Origin: Algoriphagus sp. TR-M9
GTDB lineage: Bacteria > Bacteroidota > Bacteroidia > Cytophagales > Cyclobacteriaceae
Length of the DNA stretch: 64,000 nucleotides
Reading direction: 5' to 3'
Assembly (NCBI RefSeq): GCF_027594545.1
Contig: NZ_CP115160.1
Coordinates: forward strand, 1,373,001-1,437,000
In this document: piece after piece, positions 34,994-44,703 of the stretch
How the letters are laid out: every line of letters starts with the position of its first letter
Numbering within the stretch: the stretch's first letter is position 1
Position numbers and translations under genes: made by a program
Notes under the pieces: generated by a model
The model's database searches: none
What the model was told of the DNA's origin: nothing
The model's input: the letters and a program-made list of their open reading frames with translations, nothing else

Positions 34994-35248
34994 ATGGTAA
35001 TACGAACATCTACTGCAAGTTTCATGATAGAAGGAAGTGACTCCACTGATGGCTGCATCAATATTCGCTGTACCTCTCAGGTGGAACTCTATCGCTTCTT
35101 CGGGTCTGGGGAAATCAAAGAAACAGGAAATACCCATTTTCCCTATCTGGCCAAGTCCTGCAAGCAGGAATTTGCTAATGCCTTGATTTTAATGGTCAAA
35201 GAAATTGATTATTCTGAATTTTCAGAGTTTAGCATGGCTTTGGCCTAA
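34994..35248 (+). CDS. small hypothetical protein
   Basis: 84 residues with one central Cys (INIRCTSQ) and a second Cys (LAKSCKQE). No signal peptide. The upstream GAAAGGA sits at a plausible ribosome-binding distance, and the 18-bp palindrome lies upstream. No family recognised. Confidence 0.5.
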   Translation: MVIRTSTASFMIEGSDSTDGCINIRCTSQVELYRFFGSGEIKETGNTHFPYLAKSCKQEFANALILMVKEIDYSEFSEFSMALA

Positions 35249-35268
35249 TGAAGCCTTTGCTTTGAAAC

Positions 35269-36816
35269 TCACTCACCTATATACCCCCTCAGGTCAAGGA
35301 TATGTACTAGCCCAGGGACAGTAGCTGGACCAATTGAGATTTTTTCTCCCGAAATATATAATTCTTTTTCACTCACAAAAACTACTCCCTCCGTCTGCGA
35401 GAGTATAGCAGGACTTCCTAAAAGTAACTTTTTGCCTCCGGACAAAGTTAGATTTGCAAGATCAGCTTTCGCAATGATCCAAAGCAATGAACTGGACTGC
35501 AATCCTGATTGCTCATATCCCAGCAAAACCAAATTGCCCATTGCGTCTACGTCTGCACCCGTGAGCAAACCTTGAACCTCAAGGGTACCTAGCAAAGCTG
35601 CTTCCTGTACTTCTGGCTGATCTTTGAGCATATAAATGCTGCTGCCGCCAGTAAGCCAGTTTTTGGTGAATAAGTACAGCTTGTTTTCCCTATACACCAT
35701 AGACTCACAGTCAAAGGCAGTTTGATTGGGTGCCGAAGTGAAGTCAGTCTGATCAGAAAAGTTGAAAGGTATGGTTTCGGCTAGCACTGTCTCAGCATTC
35801 AGTAAATCTGAAATGGCGATCTTGTGTACTGCTAAGTCTTTGCGGTTGCCCGAATTGTTCCCGAAATCTCCTATGAAAAGATGGGTAGGGCTTTGTGCCA
35901 AGTCTTCCCAGTCAACATTTTCTACATTTTGTACTTTTACTTTTCTGATCAGTTCTCCGTTGTCGGGATTGATTTCCAGGATTTCATTACTGTTCCCGCT
36001 GTCATTGATAGTAAATAACCTTCCCTGTATGAATGCTAGCCCAGAAGATTCAGTGCTGGATTCCGGCAAGGCAAAGCGCTTGGCCGGTGCCAGAAAACTG
36101 GGCAAGCCTGTAGCTGAAAGTGGGTAGGTGTAGTTCTTTAGTTCAAAAGATTCTGAAATAACCGCAGTACTAGATTCCTCAGAGGAAATAATATCATAGT
36201 GATACTGTGTAAACGCCTCTGGATTGACTAATTGATGGAAAATTTTACCGTTTACTAGCTTTATTTCAATTTTCGCGAGCTCTCCTTGCTGCAAATAGCT
36301 GTAAAAGATTCCATCTTTTTCGGGCACTTCAGTCCTTTCCGATTCTACCAGTACCTCAATGTCTTGAATCCTTGAACCTGAAAATGTAGCGAGCCCAAAA
36401 TCAGTTTCTCCTTCTAAAACTAGTGGGGTAGACCTGGAATTCACTTGGACCTGACTGTCTATTTTTAGAGGAAGAGTAGGGCTAGGTGATGAAACTGGGG
36501 TTTCGCCAGAAATCTGATAGCTCCCATAAGGGAGAGAGATCTCGTAAGGGCTGCCGAAATCATTGGGATTGATTTGCAAAAAATAGCTTTCCGAAGTGAT
36601 AGAGTGGGTGAATTGAAGGGAGAGGCTTTCTTCTAGTTCATGCTCCCAAGTATAGTCGGTATTTATTTTGGCATTTGTCATAGGTGGAGCAGCTGCGAGC
36701 GTCAAAGCGGTGATGCTCACCTTGCCAAGCTCCCCGGAGGGTTGTTCCTTTTCGGCACAGGAAAATAAGATAGCGAAGCATAGTAAATGTAGATATAGAG
36801 TCCGGCTGTGCTTCAT
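35269..36816 (-). CDS. surface lipoprotein with beta-propeller-like C-terminus
   Basis: The ATG at 36816 gives a lipobox LFSCAE (cysteine at 20) and a 515-residue protein. The N-terminal ~200 residues resemble a beta-sandwich. The C-terminal part (from about residue 240) has propeller-like phrases, FALPESSTESSGLAF, IFIGDFGNN-like text and VENVDWEDLA, often seen in Bacteroidota secreted propeller proteins. Function unknown. The longer frame to 36879 adds residues before a good signal peptide, so the internal ATG was chosen. It precedes, on the same strand, nothing obviously related. Confidence 0.65.
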   Translation of the reverse strand: MKHSRTLYLHLLCFAILFSCAEKEQPSGELGKVSITALTLAAAPPMTNAKINTDYTWEHELEESLSLQFTHSITSESYFLQINPNDFGSPYEISLPYGSYQISGETPVSSPSPTLPLKIDSQVQVNSRSTPLVLEGETDFGLATFSGSRIQDIEVLVESERTEVPEKDGIFYSYLQQGELAKIEIKLVNGKIFHQLVNPEAFTQYHYDIISSEESSTAVISESFELKNYTYPLSATGLPSFLAPAKRFALPESSTESSGLAFIQGRLFTINDSGNSNEILEINPDNGELIRKVKVQNVENVDWEDLAQSPTHLFIGDFGNNSGNRKDLAVHKIAISDLLNAETVLAETIPFNFSDQTDFTSAPNQTAFDCESMVYRENKLYLFTKNWLTGGSSIYMLKDQPEVQEAALLGTLEVQGLLTGADVDAMGNLVLLGYEQSGLQSSSLLWIIAKADLANLTLSGGKKLLLGSPAILSQTEGVVFVSEKELYISGEKISIGPATVPGLVHILDLRGYIGE

Positions 36817-36854
36817 AACTGATGTTGGTGTTGAAAGATACCAATAAGGCTTAA

Positions 36855-38078
36855 TTAATCCTGATCTTTTGGTATCCAAAGCAAACTGCTATCTCCATAA
36901 CTTAGGAATCTGTATTCGTTTTCTAGTGCTTCGGTATAGACTTTTTTCCAGTCATCGTCTAAAATCGATGCAATCAACAGAATCAAGGTGGAGCCTGGCT
37001 GATGAAAATTGGTGATCAAGCCATCTACTATTTTAAAAGTATACCCTGGGAAAATGAATATTTCCGTAGCTCCGATCAAGGTTTCTTTGCCGCTTGACTT
37101 CATATGTTGGAGCACCGCTTCATATGATTCTTTTGCAGTGGGTAAGGACTGCCTTTCTTCATATGGGAATAGTTTTTCTATAGACATTTCCTCTCCCTTA
37201 CCCTCTAGAAGCTTGACGCCGTACCAGTAAATACTTTCTAATGTCCGGACTGACGTCGTGCCCACGGCAATTATATTTCCGATTTTTGGAAGTATTTGCT
37301 CCAGAGTTTTTAGGTGCAAAACCACCTGCTCGGAATGCATGGGGTGTTCTGTTACCGAACCCGCTTTAATGGGTTGGAATGTCCCTGCGCTCACGTGTAG
37401 TGTGACCTGGGTTTTTTGAACTCCTTTATGGGAAAGTCGGTCCAGGATTTCTTGGGTGAAATGCAGGCCAGCAGTAGGGGCGGCTACAGCACCTTCATTT
37501 TTAGAATAAACGGTCTGGTAGCGGTCTTTGTCCTCTTGATCTGGCTTTCTGTTCAGGTAGGGAGGCAATGGCACCTCACCACTGGCTTCCACCACATCCA
37601 CAAAAGTGACCTCGGAATGGTCCCAGGAGAATTGAACTTGTTTTTTCTCCCGATCAAGCAGCGTAGCCTTTAAGACTATTTTTCCGCCTAGGTAGGGAAT
37701 TTCTCCTTTGAGAACTTCACCATCTTTCCATTTTTTTGCATTTCCTATCATGGTTTCCCAGGTTACGGGTTCTTTGGAAAGCATGATTTCTGGAATCACC
37801 GTAGTGGGAGAAATGGGCTGTAAGAGGAAAACTTCTATCCTGGCGCCAGTTTCCCGCTGAAAAATCAAACGGGCAGGAATCACCTTGGTATCATTATAGA
37901 CCAGCAAACTCTCCGCCGGCAAGAGCTCGGGTATATCCGAAAAATTTAAATGCGAAATCAAGCCATCTTTATAATGTAAAAGCTTAGATGAGTCTCGCTT
38001 TTCAAGTGGGAATTTGGCGATTTTCTCATCGGGTAATGTATATTCGTAAGCCTTTAAATCTATAGCTGGGATGCGCAT
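36855..38078 (-). CDS. queA: S-adenosylmethionine:tRNA ribosyltransferase-isomerase
   Basis: QueA transfers and isomerises the ribosyl part of AdoMet to preQ1 in tRNA, forming epoxyqueuosine. The 407-residue protein starts near IDLKAYEYTLPDEKIAKFP with RDSSKLL, has LLVYNDTKVIPARL, then GAVAAPTAGLHFT, VTLHVSAGTF and TNFHQPGSTLILL, all queA hallmarks. It is longer than Escherichia coli QueA (~356), as usual in Bacteroidota. It is divergent from menC with about 70 bases between starts. Confidence 0.95.
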   Translation of the reverse strand: MRIPAIDLKAYEYTLPDEKIAKFPLEKRDSSKLLHYKDGLISHLNFSDIPELLPAESLLVYNDTKVIPARLIFQRETGARIEVFLLQPISPTTVIPEIMLSKEPVTWETMIGNAKKWKDGEVLKGEIPYLGGKIVLKATLLDREKKQVQFSWDHSEVTFVDVVEASGEVPLPPYLNRKPDQEDKDRYQTVYSKNEGAVAAPTAGLHFTQEILDRLSHKGVQKTQVTLHVSAGTFQPIKAGSVTEHPMHSEQVVLHLKTLEQILPKIGNIIAVGTTSVRTLESIYWYGVKLLEGKGEEMSIEKLFPYEERQSLPTAKESYEAVLQHMKSSGKETLIGATEIFIFPGYTFKIVDGLITNFHQPGSTLILLIASILDDDWKKVYTEALENEYRFLSYGDSSLLWIPKDQD

Positions 38079-38149
38079 AATCTAATGTGATTCAGCCTGC
38101 AAATATAGCCCAACTCATTTCATTTCTGAATCAAATCCTTCATTTATAC

Positions 38150-39232
38150 ATGTCTGACTACAGTAGGATCCACTTCCAATACATCAAGAGAAACCTAAAG
38201 TTTAAATTTGATGCAGGTACCTCAAGAGGGGTTTTGAGGGAAAAAGAGGTCTTTTGGATCAAAGCATTTTTCCCGGGCAAACCTGAAGTTTCAGGTTGGG
38301 GAGAAGCGGCTCCTTTGGTTAAGCTGAGTCCGGATGACCGTCCTGATTTTGAAGCAGTTTTGAAAAGTACTTTGGAGCAAATGAGCGGGGAGTTATGGGA
38401 CATGGAAGAGGGGGAATTGCTCAAACAGGTAGGAGAGCGTATTTCTTTTAAGCTACCAAGCATACGTTTTGGTGTGGAAACAGCAGTTTTAGATTTATTG
38501 AATGGGGGAAAGAAATGCATACTTGGAAATGAGTTTTATCAAAAGAATACTCCTATTGCTATCAATGGCTTGATCTGGATGGGAGACAAGGGTTTTATGC
38601 TTTCCCAAATTGAATCCAAATTGGCACAAGGGTTTTCCTGCATCAAAATGAAAATAGGTGCTATTGATTTTCAGCAGGAACTGGACTTGCTTGGCTATAT
38701 CAGAGCGCGCTTTTCTGAGGATGATATTATTCTTCGGGTAGATGCAAATGGTGCTTTTTTGCCAGCTAATGCACTTTTCAAGCTTCAGCAACTGGCGCAA
38801 TTCGGGATTCATAGCATAGAGCAGCCCATTAGGGCCGGGCAAGTAGAGTTGATGAGAAAGCTTTGTCAAGAATCCCCACTCCCTATAGCCTTGGATGAAG
38901 AGCTGATAGGCGTGCAAGATAAAGCTACTTTGCTGGACAAAATCCAGCCACCGTATATTATACTCAAACCGACTTTGCTAGGGGGAATAGCCGAGACCAA
39001 GCAATGGATCGCTGAGGCTGAATCCCGCAATATTGACTGGTGGATGACTTCTGCCTTGGAAAGCAATATTGGACTGAATGCCATAGCCCAGTTGGCATCA
39101 AACCATCATACCGCTATTCCTCAGGGATTGGGGACCGGGCAGCTTTATCATAATAATTTGGCATCTCCTCTGACCATTACTGAAGGACACTTGAGGTATG
39201 ATTTGTCCCAAAATTGGGAGGATCCGGCTTAA
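38150..39232 (+). CDS. menC: o-succinylbenzoate synthase (enolase superfamily)
   Basis: A 360-residue protein from the ATG at 38150. Enolase-superfamily features: SCIKMKIG (KxK), RVDANGAF, SIEQPI, ALDEEL and ILKPTLLGG. The late TSALESNIGLNAIAQ and QGLGTGQLYHNN are typical of MenC, which dehydrates SHCHC to o-succinylbenzoate in menaquinone synthesis, though dipeptide epimerases are relatives. Its 3' end overlaps the convergent lactonase gene's stop by 4 bases. No other men genes are in the window. Confidence 0.88.
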   Translation: MSDYSRIHFQYIKRNLKFKFDAGTSRGVLREKEVFWIKAFFPGKPEVSGWGEAAPLVKLSPDDRPDFEAVLKSTLEQMSGELWDMEEGELLKQVGERISFKLPSIRFGVETAVLDLLNGGKKCILGNEFYQKNTPIAINGLIWMGDKGFMLSQIESKLAQGFSCIKMKIGAIDFQQELDLLGYIRARFSEDDIILRVDANGAFLPANALFKLQQLAQFGIHSIEQPIRAGQVELMRKLCQESPLPIALDEELIGVQDKATLLDKIQPPYIILKPTLLGGIAETKQWIAEAESRNIDWWMTSALESNIGLNAIAQLASNHHTAIPQGLGTGQLYHNNLASPLTITEGHLRYDLSQNWEDPA

Positions 39233-40368
39233 CTCGCCAATCTGTGTAGGTAAACTGGTTTATGAATTTCTACCTTTAAGTCTGTTTCGGAAAGTTTGCC
39301 AGTGGCGGGATCACGCTCAAAGACCACCACCTCGTTGCTTGCCTGATTGGCGGAAAGTAGATATTTACCGTCAGCTGTCAGGTTAAAGTTTCTGGGCATG
39401 CTTCCTCCAGAGCTGACCAGTTGAATACCCCAGTATTTACCATCATCTCTTTTTTCATAGACTGTCAGACTGTTGGCTTCACCACGGTTGGATGCATATA
39501 CATGGTTACCATCCGGCGATATTCTGACTTCTGCTGCGCCTACTTCTCCTTTATAGGTGTCCGCCATTAAGGCTACACGCTGCTTTGAGGTCAGTTTTCC
39601 AGACTGAAAATCAAATATCTCTAATGCAGCTGTTAATTCCTGGACCACCAAAAGCTCTGAACCATCGGGTGTAAAAATCATGTGTCTCGGCCCGTCACCA
39701 GGCTGAGTTTTAAAGGTATTATTTATAGTGAGGGGCTCAGGGGAATTCGGGTCAAAATCATATATGGTGATTTCATCTGAACCCAAATCTGCCGTCAAAA
39801 GGAATTTTCCATCTGAGCTGAAAACTGTACTGTGCACATGTGCGGCTTCCTGCCTGGCTTCGTTTATGCTTTTTCCGCTGTGCTGTTCGGTTTGGAGATG
39901 CCTGAGCTTCGCATTTTCCTCAATTTTATAGACACTTACACTTCCGCCTGAGTAGTTGGCAACGGTGATAAATCGCTCATCAGGAGAAAGAGCCAGGTAG
40001 CAAGGGTGATCGCCAAAAGTTGGCATTGTTGTTATTTGTTTTAGCGCTTCGGAAGGATTGCTGCGCTGGAGGCTTAAGATGTTTCCGCCGGTTTCCGAGT
40101 GGATTTCTTCCACAGCAAAAACTTTATCTCCACTTGCATTGGCTAAAACATAAGAAGGATTTTGAATGCCGGGATAAATTACCCGAACTTCCAGGCTGTT
40201 AGTTACAGGAGTGAAGTCAAGCTGATTGATCCCTTGGTTGGGATCATCTGTGTAGGTTCCAACAAGGAATGAATACGTTTTGGTAGGTTCTTTCACTTCA
40301 GTAGGTTTATTGGGAGAACATCCCCAGATTAGGGAGGCAAATAAAAAAAAGGAAAACAGTTTTTTCAT
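39229..40368 (-). CDS. lactonase-family lipoprotein (6-phosphogluconolactonase-like beta-propeller)
   Basis: A 379-residue lipoprotein (lipobox LIWGC, cysteine at 17). It has a seven-bladed propeller pattern with repeated phrases FLVGTYTDD, PCYLALSPDERF, RHMIFTPDGSELLV and PRNFNLTADGKYLL, as in the YbhE/lactonase family. A lactone hydrolase role is likely, but the lipid anchor puts it outside the cytoplasm, so it may act on extracellular sugar lactones. Convergent with menC. Confidence 0.88.
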   Translation of the reverse strand: MKKLFSFFLFASLIWGCSPNKPTEVKEPTKTYSFLVGTYTDDPNQGINQLDFTPVTNSLEVRVIYPGIQNPSYVLANASGDKVFAVEEIHSETGGNILSLQRSNPSEALKQITTMPTFGDHPCYLALSPDERFITVANYSGGSVSVYKIEENAKLRHLQTEQHSGKSINEARQEAAHVHSTVFSSDGKFLLTADLGSDEITIYDFDPNSPEPLTINNTFKTQPGDGPRHMIFTPDGSELLVVQELTAALEIFDFQSGKLTSKQRVALMADTYKGEVGAAEVRISPDGNHVYASNRGEANSLTVYEKRDDGKYWGIQLVSSGGSMPRNFNLTADGKYLLSANQASNEVVVFERDPATGKLSETDLKVEIHKPVYLHRLAS

Positions 40369-40664
40369 GGGTATTTCGGGTAAGGTGGACTCAAAAACTT
40401 GTATTTTAAAGGAGAAACCAGATTATCGACATGGACTGGTCGATTTACACCGTTTTGAGGCTTATGCTGAGTTTCATATTTAAGTTTCAAAAAGGAAAGA
40501 TAGAGAAATGTATGAGAATCTATATTTATCGTTTTATTGAAGAAAAAGATATTTAATTGTAAAAAAGGAAGAAAATGAGATTGATTCTTACAGAAAAGGT
40601 AATAATCGTTTAATTTTTTCGAATTTTTACTAATTTGCTAAACCATTAAAAAGGAACATGAATA

Positions 40665-43199
40665 ATGTACACAACCTATGACACCCAAGTAGCCAAGCGC
40701 TTCACTATTTACAACAGCTTATTTTTAGATCTCCCTTTCAATGACATTTACAGAACTGGTACCTTACTTCCTATTTTAAGTTCGGCCTGCCAGCGTGGAT
40801 TTGAAAAAGGGCTGACGCCTAAGGAAATTATAGCTGGGTTTTTTGATGAAATGATGCCTGCTTCCACCGAAAAGCAAAAATCCGATCTGCTTTTTCAAAT
40901 GATTCAATATGTAGAAAGGCAGGTCGTATTGTTTGACTCGGTAGAAGATGCCGCGTACGAAAAGGTACACGATCTGGACGGTAAAGGCTCGGTGAAAGCC
41001 TTGATCAATAGAGTGGATAATGACAATAAGCGGGAGGCTTTGATTGAAAAATTAAAAACCTTCTCCGTGAGGCTTACGCTCACTGCTCACCCTACACAGT
41101 TTTATCCTGGCAATGTACTGGGAATAATCACTGACCTAGAACGGGCTATCCGAAAAGATGATTTAGGAGAGATCAACTTGCTCCTTCAGCAGCTGGGCAA
41201 GACCGGCTTTACTAAAAGAGAAAAACCTAGTCCATATGATGAGGCAATCAGCCTGATATGGTATTTGGAAAATATATTCTACCATAGCATTTCTGACATA
41301 ATGATCCGGCTACTCGGAGCTTTGGAAATACCTTTGCACGACTGGGAAAACCCGGGCTTGCTGAAAGTGGGCTTTTGGCCGGGAGGTGATCGGGATGGAA
41401 ATCCATTTGTGACTCATCAGATCACCAAGCAAGTAGCTGAACGCTTGAAAAAATGGGTGTTGAGATGCTACAATCGGGATATTAGAAGTCTGAGAAAACG
41501 ACTGACCTTCAAGCATGTGGAAGAAATCATGCTGAAAGTGGAAAGAGGGATCTACGCCACACTTTTTGAAAACAAGAATGTGTACACCTCAAAAGATCAA
41601 CTACTAGGCGACCTACTAGAAGCTAGAGAAGCTTTGATCACCCATCATGAAGGCTTGTTCCTAGAGCTATTGGATCAGTTTATTTTAAAGGTGAAAATAT
41701 TCGGGTTCCACTTTGCCTGCATGGACATGCGCCAGGACAGCCGTAAACATGATGCGCTTTGGGACGAAATCTTCCAGATCAAAGGGCTGGAGCAGCCAGA
41801 TACTGAAGATGAGCAACTGAAGCAAATCCTTTCGATCGAAAGCCTTCCTGATCTATCCTACTTTAAAGATGATTTCAATAAAGAAATTCTAGAGTCTTTT
41901 GGCGTCATAGATACCATACAGCAGGAGAGTGGTGAGGAAGTTTTGAGCCGCTACATCATTTCTAACTGCCAATCCAGAAAGCATCTGCTGGAAGTTTATC
42001 AGCTTGCAAAGCTTACATTGGGCGAAGGGAAAGAAAATCTTCCGCTAGACATAGTGCCTTTGTTTGAGACCATAGATGATCTGGCAGAAGCTCCGGAGAT
42101 TATGACCAGCCTTTACAATTTGCCAGAATATAAGAAGCACCTGGCCTTCAGAGGCAATAAGCAGACTATTATGCTAGGCTTCTCTGACGGAACTAAAGAT
42201 GGAGGGTACTTGCAGGCTAACTGGTCTATCCTGAGAGCTAAAGAGGAACTGACCAGAGTGTCCAGAGAAAATGACATAGAAGTGGTCTTCTTTGATGGTA
42301 GAGGGGGACCTCCTGCTAGAGGTGGGGGAAATATGCATAATTTCTATGCTTCCTTAGGTGAGAAAGTGGAGAATTCCGAAATCCAGGTTACCATCCAAGG
42401 ACAGACAATCTCGGCAAATTATGGCAAGCAGGCCTCTTGTACCTATAACATGGAGCAATTGCTCAGTGCAGGATTGGAAAATCACTTGTATGGAGATGCA
42501 GACAAAAATCTGGATGAAAGCCAACGTGCACTCATCGAAGAGCTAGCTGGAGAAGCCTATGAGGTTTATAAGCAATTCAAAAGTCATCCTAAGTTTGTTC
42601 CTTACCTGGAGCATGTGACTCCCTTGAAATATTTTGGTAAAACTAATATAGGATCCAGACCGCTGAAGAGAGGTAAGGGGGGAGGATTGAAGTTTGAAGA
42701 TCTTCGGGCCATTCCTTTTGTAGGTTCTTGGGCGCAGATGAAGCAAAACATCCCGGGTTTCTATGGAGTAGGTGCGGCAGTAGAGACCTTAGAAAAGAGA
42801 GGTAAGCTGGATGAATTGAAAAAACTATATGAGAATAGCTTGTTTTTCAGGGCTTTGCTGGGTAATTCCATGCAGTCCTTGACGAAGTGTTTTTATCCGG
42901 CCACTGCCTATTTGAAAGAGGATAAGAATTATGGTGGGTTCTGGGAAATCATGTACGAAGAGTACCTCAGGTCTATCGATAAGCTCAAAGCAGTTTCTTC
43001 AATGGATGAGCTGATGGGAGATAATCCTATGATTAAAAAATCAATCGAGATCCGTGAGCGTATTGTTCTTCCTTTGATCACCATACAGCAGTATGCGATA
43101 CAGCAAGGCTTAGAATCAGGAAAGAGCAATGAGATCCTTCAAAAGCTGATCCTGAGAAGTATGTTCGGGATAATCAACGCAGCGAGAAACGCCGCATAA
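40665..43199 (+). CDS. ppc: phosphoenolpyruvate carboxylase
   Basis: An 844-residue enzyme making oxaloacetate from PEP and bicarbonate, anaplerotic for the TCA cycle. Key motifs: LTLTAHPTQFYPGN (catalytic His), GGDRDGNPFVT, LGFSDGTKDGGY and FFDGRGGPPARGGG (the glycine-rich active loop). It is in the class I length range and ends with the short IINAARNAA rather than the classical NTG. A strong terminator follows 22 bases downstream. Consistent with citrate synthase at 61.3 kb as core carbon metabolism. Confidence 0.97.
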   Translation: MYTTYDTQVAKRFTIYNSLFLDLPFNDIYRTGTLLPILSSACQRGFEKGLTPKEIIAGFFDEMMPASTEKQKSDLLFQMIQYVERQVVLFDSVEDAAYEKVHDLDGKGSVKALINRVDNDNKREALIEKLKTFSVRLTLTAHPTQFYPGNVLGIITDLERAIRKDDLGEINLLLQQLGKTGFTKREKPSPYDEAISLIWYLENIFYHSISDIMIRLLGALEIPLHDWENPGLLKVGFWPGGDRDGNPFVTHQITKQVAERLKKWVLRCYNRDIRSLRKRLTFKHVEEIMLKVERGIYATLFENKNVYTSKDQLLGDLLEAREALITHHEGLFLELLDQFILKVKIFGFHFACMDMRQDSRKHDALWDEIFQIKGLEQPDTEDEQLKQILSIESLPDLSYFKDDFNKEILESFGVIDTIQQESGEEVLSRYIISNCQSRKHLLEVYQLAKLTLGEGKENLPLDIVPLFETIDDLAEAPEIMTSLYNLPEYKKHLAFRGNKQTIMLGFSDGTKDGGYLQANWSILRAKEELTRVSRENDIEVVFFDGRGGPPARGGGNMHNFYASLGEKVENSEIQVTIQGQTISANYGKQASCTYNMEQLLSAGLENHLYGDADKNLDESQRALIEELAGEAYEVYKQFKSHPKFVPYLEHVTPLKYFGKTNIGSRPLKRGKGGGLKFEDLRAIPFVGSWAQMKQNIPGFYGVGAAVETLEKRGKLDELKKLYENSLFFRALLGNSMQSLTKCFYPATAYLKEDKNYGGFWEIMYEEYLRSIDKLKAVSSMDELMGDNPMIKKSIEIRERIVLPLITIQQYAIQQGLESGKSNEILQKLILRSMFGIINAARNAA

Positions 43200-43220
43200 G
43201 CCTTCCGGATTTGAAGTGAA

Positions 43221-43253
43221 AAAGCCCGGCTGATATGAATCAGCCGGGCTTTA
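43221..43253 (+). terminator. terminator after ppc
   Basis: AAGCCCGGCTGA and TCAGCCGGGCTT form a 12-bp perfect stem with A- and T-rich flanks. It separates ppc from the convergent lipoprotein gene at 43323. Confidence 0.88.
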
Positions 43254-43322
43254 TTAGTTTCTGGTATCTACCTTTCAGCTAAAGTCTAGTTAGAAGTGCA
43301 GAAAAATCTGATTTGACATTAT

Positions 43323-43964
43323 TTATTTGCTGGAAATCAAACCGTCTTTTACCATCTGGTATTCTACAGACTGCGCAAATGTTTTAGAGAATGATTCCAG
43401 GGAAGAAGGGTTGGTGGTTTCTGACTGGGCAGACCATACCAACTGTTCTGTCTGGGCATCGTATAGGTTCATTTCTATGTAATAGTTCTTGTCCGTAGTA
43501 TAATACCCTGGATCGTACATGACAGGATTGTAGTAAGAATAGTAGCCATAGAAGCTGCCGTAGTAGCCTCCGTACATCATAGGAGAATACATGGTAGAAC
43601 CTGGTACATATCTGGTTTCTGATGTCTGATCAAGTAGTGCGATGGTCAAAATGGCATCATGTCCGGCCGCCTTAATTTGGTTGATCACCTCTTCCTTATT
43701 TTCAGGAGTAGCTTTGAAGCCTGGAGGAATGATTTCAAAACTGCTGTTAGCGGTGATTCCATCCTCTTCCAAGATCGTATCTATATCGTTTTCAATAGTT
43801 TGTCTGGCTACTAATTTATCTGTAAGTGCAGTCACAAATAGGTTGCTATAGCCACCTTCTTTGGCTGCTGGGGCTTTCCATGAGCCGGTGATTTTTGTAC
43901 TTGGCGAGCAAGCAGAAACAAGGGCGAGTATAACAAGTGCCCCAAGGAAACTAAGTCTTTTCAT
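43323..43964 (-). CDS. DUF4136-like lipoprotein with Gly/Tyr-rich segment
   Basis: 213 residues, lipobox LVSAC (cysteine at 19). A beta-rich domain of DUF4136 style, with an unusual G/Y-rich insert MMYGGYYGSFYGYYSYYN near the middle and YIEMNLYDAQTEQLVWSAQS at the end of the domain. Role unknown; such lipoproteins sit in the outer membrane. Next on the same strand, 11 bases upstream, is another DUF4136-like gene, so they are an operon pair. Confidence 0.8.
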   Translation of the reverse strand: MKRLSFLGALVILALVSACSPSTKITGSWKAPAAKEGGYSNLFVTALTDKLVARQTIENDIDTILEEDGITANSSFEIIPPGFKATPENKEEVINQIKAAGHDAILTIALLDQTSETRYVPGSTMYSPMMYGGYYGSFYGYYSYYNPVMYDPGYYTTDKNYYIEMNLYDAQTEQLVWSAQSETTNPSSLESFSKTFAQSVEYQMVKDGLISSK

Positions 43965-43975
43965 TGTTGTTGATT

Positions 43976-44530
43976 TTAATTGTTTGTTTTGTTGATTTCT
44001 TGAAAAATATCATTCACTGCATCAGCAATGGCTTGTTGTTTTTTTTCTGTTTTGGAAGGGATGATTTTGGAAACCATGCCCACCCAGACGGCCTGATTGG
44101 ACTCAGAATCAACCAAGTGCATGGTTAAACTTCCTTCCTTGTACTTATTGACCACTATTTCTTCACTTTGCCAGGTGTATCTGCGCTGCCCCGTGTACAT
44201 GAATGGGTCAGTAGCCAGGTTGGTAGTACGGGTTTGCTCTTTTTCTTCTACGACTATACCCAGGTTGATCTGAAGCTCAGCACCATCGTCTTTGTAAGCT
44301 AGGCCCTGGGCTGACAGCTGCTTATTGATCTCATCTTTGAGAAAATCCACAGCTAGCTTAAAGTCTTCATTGTGTGAGTTTTCTACTTCTACATCCAGAA
44401 ACTCATACGAGCTGTAATTTTGGAGATCAAATTCACCATTTGCTCCCTCTTCCACTGTTACATTTGAAGATACACAGGAGCTCATCCAGGCAGTCAATAA
44501 AATCAGAGCAATGAAATTAAATTTTTTCAT
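43976..44530 (-). CDS. DUF4136-like lipoprotein
   Basis: 184 residues, lipobox MSSC (cysteine at 19). DUF4136-style beta domain: a long helix KLAVDFLKDEINKQLSAQGL followed by strands and SLTMHLVDSESNQAVWVGMV. It is 11 bases upstream of the 43323 gene. Presumed outer-membrane or periplasmic lipoprotein of unknown function. Confidence 0.82.
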   Translation of the reverse strand: MKKFNFIALILLTAWMSSCVSSNVTVEEGANGEFDLQNYSSYEFLDVEVENSHNEDFKLAVDFLKDEINKQLSAQGLAYKDDGAELQINLGIVVEEKEQTRTTNLATDPFMYTGQRRYTWQSEEIVVNKYKEGSLTMHLVDSESNQAVWVGMVSKIIPSKTEKKQQAIADAVNDIFQEINKTNN

Positions 44531-44649
44531 AATTAGTATTTCGTGATGAAAACCAAATTTAATAAAGTATACGAGCTATTGTACTTCTAAAGTTTAATGT
44601 AGGGGATGAAATTACATTTTTTAAACTTTTTAACGCCTGAAAATGAAAA

Positions 44650-44680
44650 ATCCGACAAGCAGGTGGTTTGCTTGTCGGAT
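44650..44680 (-). terminator. terminator after the 44704 barrel gene
   Basis: ATCCGACAAGCA and its complement TGCTTGTCGGAT form a 12-bp perfect stem, with T-rich sequence beyond it on the reverse strand. Confidence 0.85.
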
Positions 44681-44703
44681 GTCTAAGGACTTTAAGATAG
44701 AAA